This document shows, piece after piece, positions 30,001 to 37,507 of a DNA stretch of 37,507 nt. Source of the DNA: DUOH01 sp036562625 (lineage in GTDB: Bacteria > Bacillota > UBA4882 > UBA10575). The stretch's first letter is position 1. Each line of letters starts with the position of its first letter. The notes below the pieces were generated by a model. It saw only the letters and a program-made list of their open reading frames with translations. It was not told where the DNA came from and searched no databases. The stretch lies in NCBI GenBank assembly GCA_036562625.1, contig DATCJV010000146.1:1-37507 (forward strand). Reading direction: 5' to 3'. A program made the translations under genes and the position numbers.

Positions 30001-32502
30001 CTATTTGTCTTTTCCATTCCGGGAAATACCTTTTCTCCCTTGGAGATTTTGCAGTTGTCTCCGGATGCGAAGCTCCATAGTCTCCGGTAGAGGGGTAAAA
30101 GGCGGCGGCTCTCCCATCTCCTCCTGAGAATCCCCGGTCGCCAACGGAGAACCTGCGGCCGGTTTGGGCTTGGGGATATAAGGTTCCAACTCCAATAATT
30201 CGTGTAAAATAATCAAGGCCCCTTCTTTGTCGGGGATTCTTCCCTTGGCCGCTGTATCAGGATCCAACTGACTTTGGGGCGGCAGGGGAGACCCGACGCA
30301 AGACGGACACCCTTCGGCGCATTCACAAGCAGTAATTAAGGCCAGAGCGTTTTTAAAGACCTCCTCTACCACATCATAAGCGCGTTGGGCAAATCCCACC
30401 CCTCCCGGATATTTATCATAGAGAAAGATGGCCGGCGCCCCGGTATTGGCCAGATCAACAGTGGATCCGATATCCATGGGATCGGACATCACCAGGAAAG
30501 GCAAGACCTCAGTAAGAACATTAGCCAATCCCAACAGGCCCTCCACCGGATCTCTACCCAGTGCCTTCACTCGGTTTAACACGGCCAGCGCTGGGTTCAA
30601 CCATAAAGCACAGGTATCCATGGTTTTGGTCGGCAGATCAATTGGACCGAAGCCCAGGCTCTCTCTGGTTGTAAACCTGATTTTGCGGAAAAGATATGGT
30701 TTGGTCATTACCTCCACCATACCAAAGTGAACCAGGGACTTACGCCACTCTTTCTTCATCTCCTCTTCAGTAACTCTAATCTGCACCTCGGTAATGGACT
30801 GGGTATAGTAGTCCAAATCCGCTTTATGCACATAAGCCACTCTCTCCTCTAGATCGAGACGGTGCACAAAATATACCTCTCCGTCATGGAGATAAACAGC
30901 TTCCGTATATAATTGTTGGTACGCGCTGTCCTCATCCATCGTACCAATGACCTTCTTACTCTCTTCCTCAAAAATGGTGAAGGTGTGCTCGGAAATGTTT
31001 CTCAGGTTCACCTGCGCAGCTGGGAAACCCTTTCCCCGCCAGTACGACTTGGCGTGTACAGAGAAGACCTCGCCAGCTTCTTCCAGCAAACCCTTGACCG
31101 CCGGAGCAAACTTTCCAAACTCTGCCTCGTCTCTATATGAAAGCGGCGCTTCATAAGCGGCGGCCCGTAAGTGTCCTAAAATAACATAGGGATTATACGG
31201 ATCGAGGACCGCAGCCTCCGGATTTTTATCAAACAGATAATTCTCGTAGCGCAGTAAGTATTGATCGATCGGCGCGTTCAACCCTAAAAAAAAGACGAGA
31301 GACGGCAGTCCCCCACGGCCGACCCGTCCAGCCTGCTGCCAGAAGGAAGCGATCGTGCCGGGGTAGCCAACGATTAAACAAGCCCCCAGACTTCCAATGT
31401 CAATACCTAGCTCCAAGGCGTTGGTAGAGGTGACCCCGAGCAGTTTTCCGGAGAAGAGTTCTTCTTCAATCTTCCTCCGTTCCTCCGGTAGATAGCCTCC
31501 CCTGTATGGCCGGATGGAATTCACCAAAGACGGCCGGAGCCGCTGCAGACGTTCTTGGGTATACCTATAAATCAGCTCCGTCACCACCCGGGCCCGGGCA
31601 AAAGTAATAGTGGGAATCCTCCTGGCGATGAGCATAGCCATGAGGTCAGCAGCCTCCAGGTTGGCGCTACGTCGTTCGGTACGGTTTTCATCTAGATAAG
31701 GCGGGTTCCACAGGATAAAATGCTTCTCACTGCGGGGCGCTCCGTCCTGATCCACCAAATCCACACTCCGGCCCAGCAATGTTTCAGCGTGTTCCTGCGG
31801 ATTAGCAATCGTCGCCGAAGTACAGATAAAGACCGGGTCTGATCCGTAATGACGACAGATCCGCTGCAACCTCTTTAAGACATTGGCCACATTTGAACCG
31901 AAAACCCCACGGTAGACATGGATCTCGTCAATAACCACAAAACGGAGGCTGGCAAAGAAACTTCCCCAAGCCGGATGCTTCGGGAGAATGCCCTGGTGTA
32001 ACATGTCAGGGTTGGTCATGATAATCTGCCCTTCATCCCGCAATTTTTTTCGGGACGCCGGAGAAGTGTCTCCGTCATAGGTTCCGACCACCGGACGGAC
32101 AGCCAAACCCTCCGTCAGCCGGAGTAATGCTTTTAGCTGATCCTGGGCCAGTGCTTTCGTAGGATATAAGTAAAGCGCCCTGCTTTCTTTCTGGGTGAGC
32201 CATCTCTCTAAAACCGGTAGGTTGTAACAGAGGGTTTTCCCACTGGCTGTGCCAGTGACCACTACTATACTCCGACCGGCCCTCACCTTTTCTAGAGCTA
32301 AAACCTGATGCACATATAATCTACTGATCCCTTTGGCAGCCAGATTCACCCTTAACTCCTCTGCCAGGGGCTGACTCAATTCACCGTAGAGCGGAGGCGT
32401 GGCCGGAAAAACCCGGTGTGAGGAGATCTGTCCCCGATATCCTTCGCTGGCTGTGATCTCCCGCAGAATGTCCTCAATACTTATCCCACCAGTATAATTC
32501 AT
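30001..32502 (-). CDS. mrfA: MrfA/YprA-type DExH helicase with C-terminal zinc-binding (MZB) domain
   Basis: An 833-residue superfamily 2 helicase. Walker A TGTASGKT has its lysine at K89; motif II is VIDEIHVYRG; motif III is CTSATI; motif VI is QQAGRVGRGG. The C-terminal four-cysteine cluster CECAEGCPSC has exactly the C-x-C-x3-C-x2-C spacing of B. subtilis MrfA (YprA), which repairs mitomycin C damage with the exonuclease MrfB. No mrfB partner is seen in the window. The last about 70 residues are Pro/Arg-rich and probably disordered. It lies 41 nt after the membrane-protein gene and 50 nt before mtnP. Confidence 0.9.
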   Translation of the reverse strand: MNYTGGISIEDILREITASEGYRGQISSHRVFPATPPLYGELSQPLAEELRVNLAAKGISRLYVHQVLALEKVRAGRSIVVVTGTASGKTLCYNLPVLERWLTQKESRALYLYPTKALAQDQLKALLRLTEGLAVRPVVGTYDGDTSPASRKKLRDEGQIIMTNPDMLHQGILPKHPAWGSFFASLRFVVIDEIHVYRGVFGSNVANVLKRLQRICRHYGSDPVFICTSATIANPQEHAETLLGRSVDLVDQDGAPRSEKHFILWNPPYLDENRTERRSANLEAADLMAMLIARRIPTITFARARVVTELIYRYTQERLQRLRPSLVNSIRPYRGGYLPEERRKIEEELFSGKLLGVTSTNALELGIDIGSLGACLIVGYPGTIASFWQQAGRVGRGGLPSLVFFLGLNAPIDQYLLRYENYLFDKNPEAAVLDPYNPYVILGHLRAAAYEAPLSYRDEAEFGKFAPAVKGLLEEAGEVFSVHAKSYWRGKGFPAAQVNLRNISEHTFTIFEEESKKVIGTMDEDSAYQQLYTEAVYLHDGEVYFVHRLDLEERVAYVHKADLDYYTQSITEVQIRVTEEEMKKEWRKSLVHFGMVEVMTKPYLFRKIRFTTRESLGFGPIDLPTKTMDTCALWLNPALAVLNRVKALGRDPVEGLLGLANVLTEVLPFLVMSDPMDIGSTVDLANTGAPAIFLYDKYPGGVGFAQRAYDVVEEVFKNALALITACECAEGCPSCVGSPLPPQSQLDPDTAAKGRIPDKEGALIILHELLELEPYIPKPKPAAGSPLATGDSQEEMGEPPPFTPLPETMELRIRRQLQNLQGRKGISRNGKDK

Positions 32503-32543
32503 CTAGCATAAATCTCCTTTAGCATCCTTATCCCTGCCAAAGC

Positions 32544-32942
32544 TCATTGCCCTTTCCCGATCCGGGAGCGCAGAGCTAGAGTAAACTTGGACGGATCTCC
32601 CATTAAAAGACCGATCCCCAGTCCTAACAGATAAAGCGGAAACAAATAGGTACAGAAGATACTCCTCGATACAAACATTAAAGAAAAGAAGGCCAGACCG
32701 AACAGGAAGAGAGCAATCCATAAGCATATTGGGTATCTAGTCTTTACTTTAATATGCAGGAGCAGAAAAAAGGCTGCTGCTCCGAACAAGCAGACCGTTC
32801 CCCAGACCAGCGGCGACTTCAGCGCCAAGTATAATAATAGACAACTCACAGCCGCGAAAAGACTGACTGTCACAATCTTTGCGCCGCAATGTTTACGAAA
32901 AAAAAGGCGGATCCGCTCACTCAGAGTGTAAAGTGTCTTCAT
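32544..32942 (-). CDS. Small integral membrane protein (four predicted helices)
   Basis: 132 residues of unknown function. After a basic N-terminus (MKTLYTLSERIRLFFRKH) come four hydrophobic spans of about 20 residues arranged as two hairpins: around IVTVSLFAAVSCLLLY, WGTVCLFGAAAFFLLL, ICLWIALFLFGLAFFSLM and YLFPLYLLGLGIGLLM. The C-terminus is short and basic. The ATG at 32942 follows GGGGGGG. A sigma-H-like promoter lies just upstream, making this the first gene of the mrfA-mtnP-ahcY-mtaD unit. Confidence 0.75.
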   Translation of the reverse strand: MKTLYTLSERIRLFFRKHCGAKIVTVSLFAAVSCLLLYLALKSPLVWGTVCLFGAAAFFLLLHIKVKTRYPICLWIALFLFGLAFFSLMFVSRSIFCTYLFPLYLLGLGIGLLMGDPSKFTLALRSRIGKGQ

Positions 32943-32963
32943 CTCAACCCCCCCTGTGCGCAT

Positions 32964-32993
32964 TATTTCGTTACCGGACTGGCAGATTCCTGC
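32964..32993 (-). promoter_or_regulatory. Sigma-H-like promoter of the mrfA operon
   Basis: Minus-strand GGCAGGAATC (AGGAATC at 32991-32985), then 15 nt, then GAAATA (32969-32964). The transcript would start near 32957, about 15 nt before the ATG. Confidence 0.5.
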
Positions 32994-33049
32994 CTTGATG
33001 TATCATCCAACCAATCGCTCTTCGCCGGCCTGATTATTCAATATCATAA

Positions 33050-33086
33050 TAAAATAAGAGCAACCCCGGAAAGGTATTGCTCTTAT
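33050..33086 (-). terminator. Terminator of ndk
   Basis: Perfect 10-bp stem ATAAGAGCAA/TTGCTCTTAT (33054-33063 with 33077-33086) with a 13-nt loop, followed on the minus strand by TTTATTAT. It lies 116 nt past the ndk stop codon. Confidence 0.7.
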
Positions 33087-33202
33087 CACAACTGCGGGGC
33101 AGCGCCGCCCTGTCCGCCCACAAATCTAACACTTCTTTTCACATTTTATATTTGGAAAAGCAAATCTTTCTATTCACGTAAATCCCCAAATCTGGCTGTC
33201 CA

Positions 33203-33634
33203 CTACAGATCAGTAGAAAACTCCGCCCCAAAAAACCTGGTGATCTCCGCTTGGGCCTCGGGTATGGTGGCTGAGGCGTGCACCACATTTTCCCGATTGG
33301 ACAGGGCATAATCCGCCCTGATCGTACCGGGCGCCGCCTCCAATGGATCGGTGGCCCCCACCAGATGCCGGACAACCGCCACCGCTCTGTATCCGGAGAG
33401 GATCCCGACAATGCTTGGGCCGGACGTCATATAGCGCACAATCTCCGGGAAGAAACTCTTCTCCACCAGGTGCTGGTAATGCTCTCTGCAAAGTTCCTCG
33501 GTAAAGCGAATCGTCTTGAGCGCCGTCAATTCCAGCCCCACCCGTTCAAACCTGTTCATAATCTCACCCACCAGCTTTCTCCGCAGAGCGTCAGGCTTAA
33601 AAATCACCAAAGTCTGTTCTAGATTATCCTTCAT
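33203..33634 (-). CDS. ndk: Nucleoside diphosphate kinase
   Basis: Exchanges gamma-phosphate between nucleoside di- and triphosphates through a phosphohistidine. 143 residues, the standard size. LVIFKPDALRRKLVGEI, TSGPSIVGILSG and ATDPLEAAPGTIRADYA are family signatures. The catalytic histidine is H119, within NRENVVHASAT; most bacterial enzymes have G-R-N-V-x-H-G-S-D here, so the loop is somewhat divergent but the histidine is kept. Start at ATG 33634, eight bases after AAGGAG. Confidence 0.94.
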   Translation of the reverse strand: MKDNLEQTLVIFKPDALRRKLVGEIMNRFERVGLELTALKTIRFTEELCREHYQHLVEKSFFPEIVRYMTSGPSIVGILSGYRAVAVVRHLVGATDPLEAAPGTIRADYALSNRENVVHASATIPEAQAEITRFFGAEFSTDL

Positions 33635-33736
33635 CTCAATCTCTCCTTTTTCGTTGACGATGATCAACTTTAAAACCCCTGCGCGCTTTACCGTTCGATC
33701 GGTGGTACGTGTTTGCCCACGTAAACGCGCACGCGC

Positions 33737-35038
33737 CTACTTCTTCCCCAATAAAGCAAACATATTCTTCTTATAAAACTCTACACCCGGTTGGTCAAAA
33801 GGATTGACCCCCAAGAGATACCCACTGACTGCACAGGCTTTTTTAAAGAAGAAAACCATCTGTCCGAAGTAATAGGGCTTAAGCTCCGGAATATTCAGGA
33901 GCAGATTGGGAACTCCCCCATCCACATGGGCCATAATTGTTCCGCGTAAAGCCTGCTCATTAATGAAGTCCACGGTTTTCCCAGCCAGATAATTCAAACC
34001 GTCCAAATCCTCTTCTTCCACAGGCATGGTCAGAACGTGCTGCGGCCGTTCCACCCGCAAAACAGTTTCAATAAAAAGTCTCCTCCCGTCCTGAATGAAT
34101 TGTCCCAGCGAATGCAGGTCGGTAGTGAAATCACAAGCCGCCGGGAAGAGTCCTTTCTGATCTTTCCCTTCACTCTCGCCGAAGAGCTGTTTCCACCATT
34201 CGACAAAATAATGCAAGGCCGGCTCATAGCTGACCAATAATTCAACGGTTTTTCCCTTGTTATAGAAGATCTGGCGGAGGGCGGCATACTGATATGCCTG
34301 GTTTTTAGCTAAGTCTTTTTCGGAATATTCCCGGGCGGCCTCAGCCGCGCCGCTCATGATCTCATCTATATCAATACCTGCCGCTGCAATTGGCAACAAT
34401 CCAACAGGGGTCAATACCGAATACCTGCCTCCGATATCATCAGGGATCACAAAGGTGGCATAACCTTCGGCCGTCGCCAATTCTCGAAGGGCGCCCCTTT
34501 TCCGATCGGTAGTAGCGTAGATCCTCTTCGCCGCCTCGGTCTTTCCGTACTTCTCCTCCAGCAGTTTTTTGAGAAACCGGAAAGCCACTGCCGGTTCTGT
34601 GGTAGTTCCGGATTTGGAGATTACATTCACGGCAAAATCTTTCTCCCTGAGATAATCCAGCAAACTAGATAAATAACCGGCGCTCAGGTGGTTTCCGGCA
34701 TACAGAATCTGCGGAGCTTTTCCCCGCCCAGAATTGGTAAATGCCGGGCTAAGCAGTTCAATCGCTGCTCTGGCCCCTAAATAAGAGCCACCGATCCCCA
34801 CCACCACCAAGACTTCCGCCTGGTCGTGAATGCGCGCCGCTGCTTTCTTGATCCCCTCAAATTCCGCTTGGTCGTAACGGAAAGGCCACTCCAGCCAGCC
34901 CAAGAAATCATGGCCCGGACCGGTCCGCTCGTGCAGCATTTTATGGGCCATCTCTACTTTTGGTTCGAGATAGGTTAATTCTTCACTGCGAAAAAATTTT
35001 TGGGCCCCGGAGTAATCCAGAGTAAGTTTGGCGGTCAT
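33737..35038 (-). CDS. pgi: Glucose-6-phosphate isomerase
   Basis: Glycolytic isomerase of about 433 residues, the compact form of Bacillota. VVGIGGSYLGARAAIELL, VISKSGTTTEPAVAF (phosphate loop), GGRYSVLTPVGLLP, the ESEGKDQKGLFPA segment and LTMPVEEEDLDGLNYL are present. The start lies in a GTG-ATG-ATG-ATG run after GGAG; I use the third ATG (35038) for best spacing, but any of them fits within nine bases. Confidence 0.96.
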   Translation of the reverse strand: MTAKLTLDYSGAQKFFRSEELTYLEPKVEMAHKMLHERTGPGHDFLGWLEWPFRYDQAEFEGIKKAAARIHDQAEVLVVVGIGGSYLGARAAIELLSPAFTNSGRGKAPQILYAGNHLSAGYLSSLLDYLREKDFAVNVISKSGTTTEPAVAFRFLKKLLEEKYGKTEAAKRIYATTDRKRGALRELATAEGYATFVIPDDIGGRYSVLTPVGLLPIAAAGIDIDEIMSGAAEAAREYSEKDLAKNQAYQYAALRQIFYNKGKTVELLVSYEPALHYFVEWWKQLFGESEGKDQKGLFPAACDFTTDLHSLGQFIQDGRRLFIETVLRVERPQHVLTMPVEEEDLDGLNYLAGKTVDFINEQALRGTIMAHVDGGVPNLLLNIPELKPYYFGQMVFFFKKACAVSGYLLGVNPFDQPGVEFYKKNMFALLGKK

Positions 35039-35160
35039 CATCATCACTCCATTTTTTTATTAAAACCATCCATATTTCTTAAACCTAAAATACCAAAAAA
35101 TTTTCCACAGCGGACCCAATTTACATAAATTTAATACTATTCCTCATTTATATAAAGGAC

Positions 35161-35358
35161 TCATTTCAAAAAAAAATCTCCGATTGCCGTTGTCACTTGA
35201 GGAAGTTTCACGCCAATTGTTAACAACACACTAAAAAGTAAGGCCACGGCCATGAACAGACAAAAGACGAGCAACTCCCGCCAGTATCTACGCTGAATTA
35301 ACCGGGGAACTTCCCGCAGAAAAATCAGGGAAAATCCGAAGAGCAGCAGAAGAATCAT
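35161..35358 (-). CDS. Two-helix membrane protein, GerA-operon D-subunit-like
   Basis: 65 residues with two hydrophobic spans (MILLLLFGFSLIFL and VFCLFMAVALLFSVLLTIG) around a basic segment (RLIQRRYWREL). Small two-helix proteins of this size are encoded in some GerA-type receptor operons and act as D subunits that modulate germination in Bacillus. The ATG overlaps the gerAB-type stop codon by four bases (ATGA), so the two are translationally coupled. Assignment is by size, topology and position. Confidence 0.65.
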   Translation of the reverse strand: MILLLLFGFSLIFLREVPRLIQRRYWRELLVFCLFMAVALLFSVLLTIGVKLPQVTTAIGDFFLK

Positions 35359-36452
35359 GTTTCTCCTCCTTCCCGGGGCAGTTTTCTGATCATGGCTATT
35401 ATCAAAGTAAACAAAGGAATCCCGACTTGAAAAGGTAAGGCATAAAAGGGATAAACCTTCTCCAGAAATTCAAAATTCTCATGGATACCCGCAAAATTAA
35501 GTAAAGACAAGATTCCCATCAGGATCCCCACCGGATAGCCCAGAATCCTGTATTCCCGTAACCCAAACACTTCCGCCGTGCCAAGAATGACACCGTATAA
35601 TAAAAACGTATACTTGAGAAAACCCATGGCCAGAAAATTTACGGCCACCAGTATCTCCACTCTGGTTAAGATTTGCCCCACATTAATCTGGCGCGTCGCT
35701 TGAAAGGAAGGGAAGAAGAAGATATCCTGCAAAATTCCGAGGGTGCCGGTGTTCCGCAGGGCACTGAGCACTAAAACACCAGTGGAGATGATGATCCCCA
35801 GCAGCAGACACTTCCATGGCTTTTCTGGGTCACTCAGCGCCGGTAGGGCTAGAAGGAAACCAACACTCTCGCCAAAAGGAAATACTGCCGCCGAATGAGC
35901 GGCGAAAAAAAATCTTTTCGCAGAGATCGCCAGTACAGGCTGGAAGTGTTCGAGTCGGAAATCCTTGATTAGTAGAATAAAAGTTAGAATAAAGAAGAAC
36001 AAGGCGAAGGGGAGTAAAACCTGGCCGCACCTGGCCACCACCTCCAAGCCGTGGCGGGCGGCGTAGACGCTGATTGCCACGATGGAGAAAACAATCACTG
36101 CTGAGGGGGTTTCGATCAGGATTAAAGTATTGAAAAAAAAGCTGAAATTTGTCAAGACTAAGGAACCCAAATGAAACAGGTACCCCAAGAAGAAAAGAGC
36201 GATCACTTTCCCTCCGACGCTTCCGTAGACCGAATGAAAAACCTGAATAAGCGGACGTCCGGGAAAACGGACGGCCAAGGTCGCATAGATGAAAGCAAAG
36301 AGTAAACCCTCGACCATGCCTACGAGTAGCGCAATCCAGGAGTCGCGCCCGGCTACCCCCCCCGGCGAAAACAGCAGAGTAGTGCCTAAGAGAAAACTAA
36401 TAATCAACATGGTAAGTTGTGTTGCCGAGATCCGTCCCTGCTCTAAGCCCAA
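35355..36452 (-). CDS. GerAB-family germinant receptor B subunit
   Basis: A 365-residue integral membrane protein of the spore permease (GerAB/GerKB) family, distantly related to amino-acid transporters, with about ten membrane spans. It begins GRISATQLTMLIISFLLGTT, the usual N-terminus, and has the FPFGESVGFLLALPAL motif in the middle. It sits in the spore inner membrane and is the likely germinant-binding subunit. TTG start at 36452 after AAGGAGG. Order on the minus strand: AC, AB, D; the A subunit would lie beyond the window. Confidence 0.92.
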   Translation of the reverse strand: MGLEQGRISATQLTMLIISFLLGTTLLFSPGGVAGRDSWIALLVGMVEGLLFAFIYATLAVRFPGRPLIQVFHSVYGSVGGKVIALFFLGYLFHLGSLVLTNFSFFFNTLILIETPSAVIVFSIVAISVYAARHGLEVVARCGQVLLPFALFFFILTFILLIKDFRLEHFQPVLAISAKRFFFAAHSAAVFPFGESVGFLLALPALSDPEKPWKCLLLGIIISTGVLVLSALRNTGTLGILQDIFFFPSFQATRQINVGQILTRVEILVAVNFLAMGFLKYTFLLYGVILGTAEVFGLREYRILGYPVGILMGILSLLNFAGIHENFEFLEKVYPFYALPFQVGIPLFTLIIAMIRKLPREGGET

Positions 36453-36495
36453 CCCAAATATCCTCCTTCCTGCTGCATGCGGTACATACGAGAGT

Positions 36496-37507
36496 TTATT
36501 CTTCTTTTATGATTGTCGGGCGGGTAGTGAGGCCCAACAAGCGTAAATTAGTCCGCACATCAATCTCCACCTCAAGTAGGGGAAAGATCTCCGTCCACTT
36601 TTTCTCCAATTCCCGCCATTCTTTTGGGTACTTCCTCTGTACCGCTTCGCCAAAAGCGAAGAGATCCGCCTGTAAAGTCCGGGCTTTCTCTAAGCTCGCC
36701 TCCACCTCCCCTTTAATCGCCGTCGCCAGTTTGGAATTTAAATCCCTGGTGCGTTCGGTAACGGAAAAATCAACTGGCGCCAGATTGGCGCCGAGGTTTC
36801 CTTCGGCCCTGATCTCCACCTGCATCCGGATGGAACCGTCCTTCATCTCCGGCCGGATTCGGCAAGCGGACTTAATGAGCTCTACATCCACCTTGCCTCC
36901 GCCATAGTCCATGGTAACGATCCCGTCCTGGACCTCTCCCAGGAGCCATAGAAGTCCTCTGGTCTCCCGCTTGTTTAATTCTCCGATGTATTTATCTTTT
37001 CTAAACACCGCCGTGCCGGAGATCCTGTATTTCAGTTCTGCTCCTTCCCCCTCTACCTTGATTAAAGGCGCATAAGGGGCAGTGGTCTTGCTGAGCAGTC
37101 GAGTGAGAAACCCCAAAAGATTACTCCGGCCAATCTCGGAAGTGCCGGTATAATTATTAAGCAACCTGCTAATGGCCAGGGCCGGAATCTTCTCCAATCC
37201 CGCTTTAGCCTGTAAAACCTCTGCCGCTTCCCCTTCGGCCACCAAAAACCACTCTGAAAGTCTGGGTTCCGCGTCCCGTGTAAAAAAATCAAGCAGTGGG
37301 CCGACGCCTTCCCGGGCCGCATCCTTCCCCACGACTATGATTTGGTTATGGGGAAAGTACAGGCGGCGGCTGCTTTCAAAAAGAAACCCCCGTACTCCCT
37401 TAAATACAGTTTCTGCTTTACTCTTGACCACCCAAACCGCTTCTTCGCCTTCACCGCCTCCACCGCCTCCACCGTGAGGAGTTTGGACTTGGGTGGGTTT
37501 GATGACC
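36496..37507 (-). CDS. GerAC-family germinant receptor C subunit (5' end beyond the window)
   Basis: The frame is open to the last base of the window, so the lipoprotein signal and first part of the protein are missing. The visible part starts VIKPTQVQTP, then a run of seven glycines (GGGGGGGEGEE), then VWVVKSKAETVFKGVRGFLF and SSRRLYFPHNQIIVVG, which are GerAC signatures. The middle (TGTSEIGRSNLLGFLTRLLS) and the C-terminal ring domain (VEIRAEGNLGANLAPVD) follow the family. GerAC is a lipoprotein of the spore inner membrane needed for receptor assembly. A GTG at 37431 is internal and should not be used as the start. Confidence 0.9.
   Translation of the reverse strand, partial: VIKPTQVQTPHGGGGGGGEGEEAVWVVKSKAETVFKGVRGFLFESSRRLYFPHNQIIVVGKDAAREGVGPLLDFFTRDAEPRLSEWFLVAEGEAAEVLQAKAGLEKIPALAISRLLNNYTGTSEIGRSNLLGFLTRLLSKTTAPYAPLIKVEGEGAELKYRISGTAVFRKDKYIGELNKRETRGLLWLLGEVQDGIVTMDYGGGKVDVELIKSACRIRPEMKDGSIRMQVEIRAEGNLGANLAPVDFSVTERTRDLNSKLATAIKGEVEASLEKARTLQADLFAFGEAVQRKYPKEWRELEKKWTEIFPLLEVEIDVRTNLRLLGLTTRPTIIKEE

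Noticed and set aside
1..37507. CRISPR array, complete insertion sequence, prophage or integrase
   Set aside because: No regularly spaced repeats, no intact transposase or recombinase gene, no phage genes were seen; only a doubtful TnpB-like fragment at 5365-5529.

Overview
The window looks like chromosomal DNA of an endospore-forming member of the Bacillota, most likely a Clostridia-type anaerobe. The evidence is the spoIIIAA-spoIIIAB genes, a GerA-type germinant receptor operon, an oxygen-sensitive class III ribonucleotide reductase (nrdD), RNase J in place of RNase E, and promoters of the sigma-A, sigma-H, sigma-E and sigma-K types. Base composition is near 50% G+C. The gene order aroE ... 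aroC-aroK-aroB-aroQ ... pepP-efp-CD1247-spoIIIAA is an arrangement known from Clostridia. Genus and species cannot be told from this sequence. Nearly all genes lie on the minus strand; one acetyltransferase gene is the only clear plus-strand gene.

Layout from left to right (transcription mostly runs right to left). 1-2363: spoIIIAB (partial), spoIIIAA, a CD1247-domain protein and efp. 2381-8176: pepP, an AlbA_2 protein with a histone-H1-like tail, a plus-strand GNAT acetyltransferase and a two-domain NAD synthetase whose glutaminase nucleophile appears to be replaced. 8331-11674: shikimate-pathway operon aroC-aroK-aroB-aroQ. 11910-14964: aroE, an orphan secretin with two LysM domains, and ComFB. 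15115-18208: RNase J and a GT28 glycolipid glycosyltransferase. 18410-21760: oligoendopeptidase F, mannose-6-phosphate isomerase and a small exported protein. 21761-22850: a gene-sparse stretch with two tiny genes (33 and 53 codons) and tRNA-Thr. 22987-25818: nrdR-nrdD under a promoter carrying paired NrdR boxes. 25819-26507: a long intergenic region with a candidate structured RNA gene. 26508-32942: an operon of a membrane protein, the MrfA helicase, an MTA/MTI phosphorylase, SAH hydrolase and MTA/SAH deaminase. 33203-37507: ndk, pgi and a GerA-type operon (AC-AB-D order, AC truncated by the window end).

How the parts work together. The aro genes make chorismate from DAHP, although the DAHP synthase and aroA (EPSP synthase) are not in the window. 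nrdR and nrdD form a self-regulated unit supplying dNTPs without oxygen. The mtnP-ahcY-mtaD genes recycle the nucleoside by-products of S-adenosylmethionine use, and the residues seen suggest a route that deaminates first. A recurring motif matching the Bacillus sigma-H consensus (AGGAWWW, then 14-15 nt, then GAA[T/A]) lies upstream of six transcription units, suggesting that secretin-comFB, the AlbA_2 gene, mrfA, the exported 136-residue protein, aroC and perhaps nrdR respond to the transition to stationary phase or sporulation.

The least explained items are: the pseudoknot-capable RNA gene at 26153-26346; the lone secretin-LysM gene where related genomes carry a type IV pilus operon; the AlbA_2/H1-tail fusion; the NadE Cys-to-Tyr change; several genes that seem to start at non-standard codons (AUC for spoIIIAA, CUG for pepP); and the hidden 33-residue hydrophobic peptide behind a sigma-K-like promoter.
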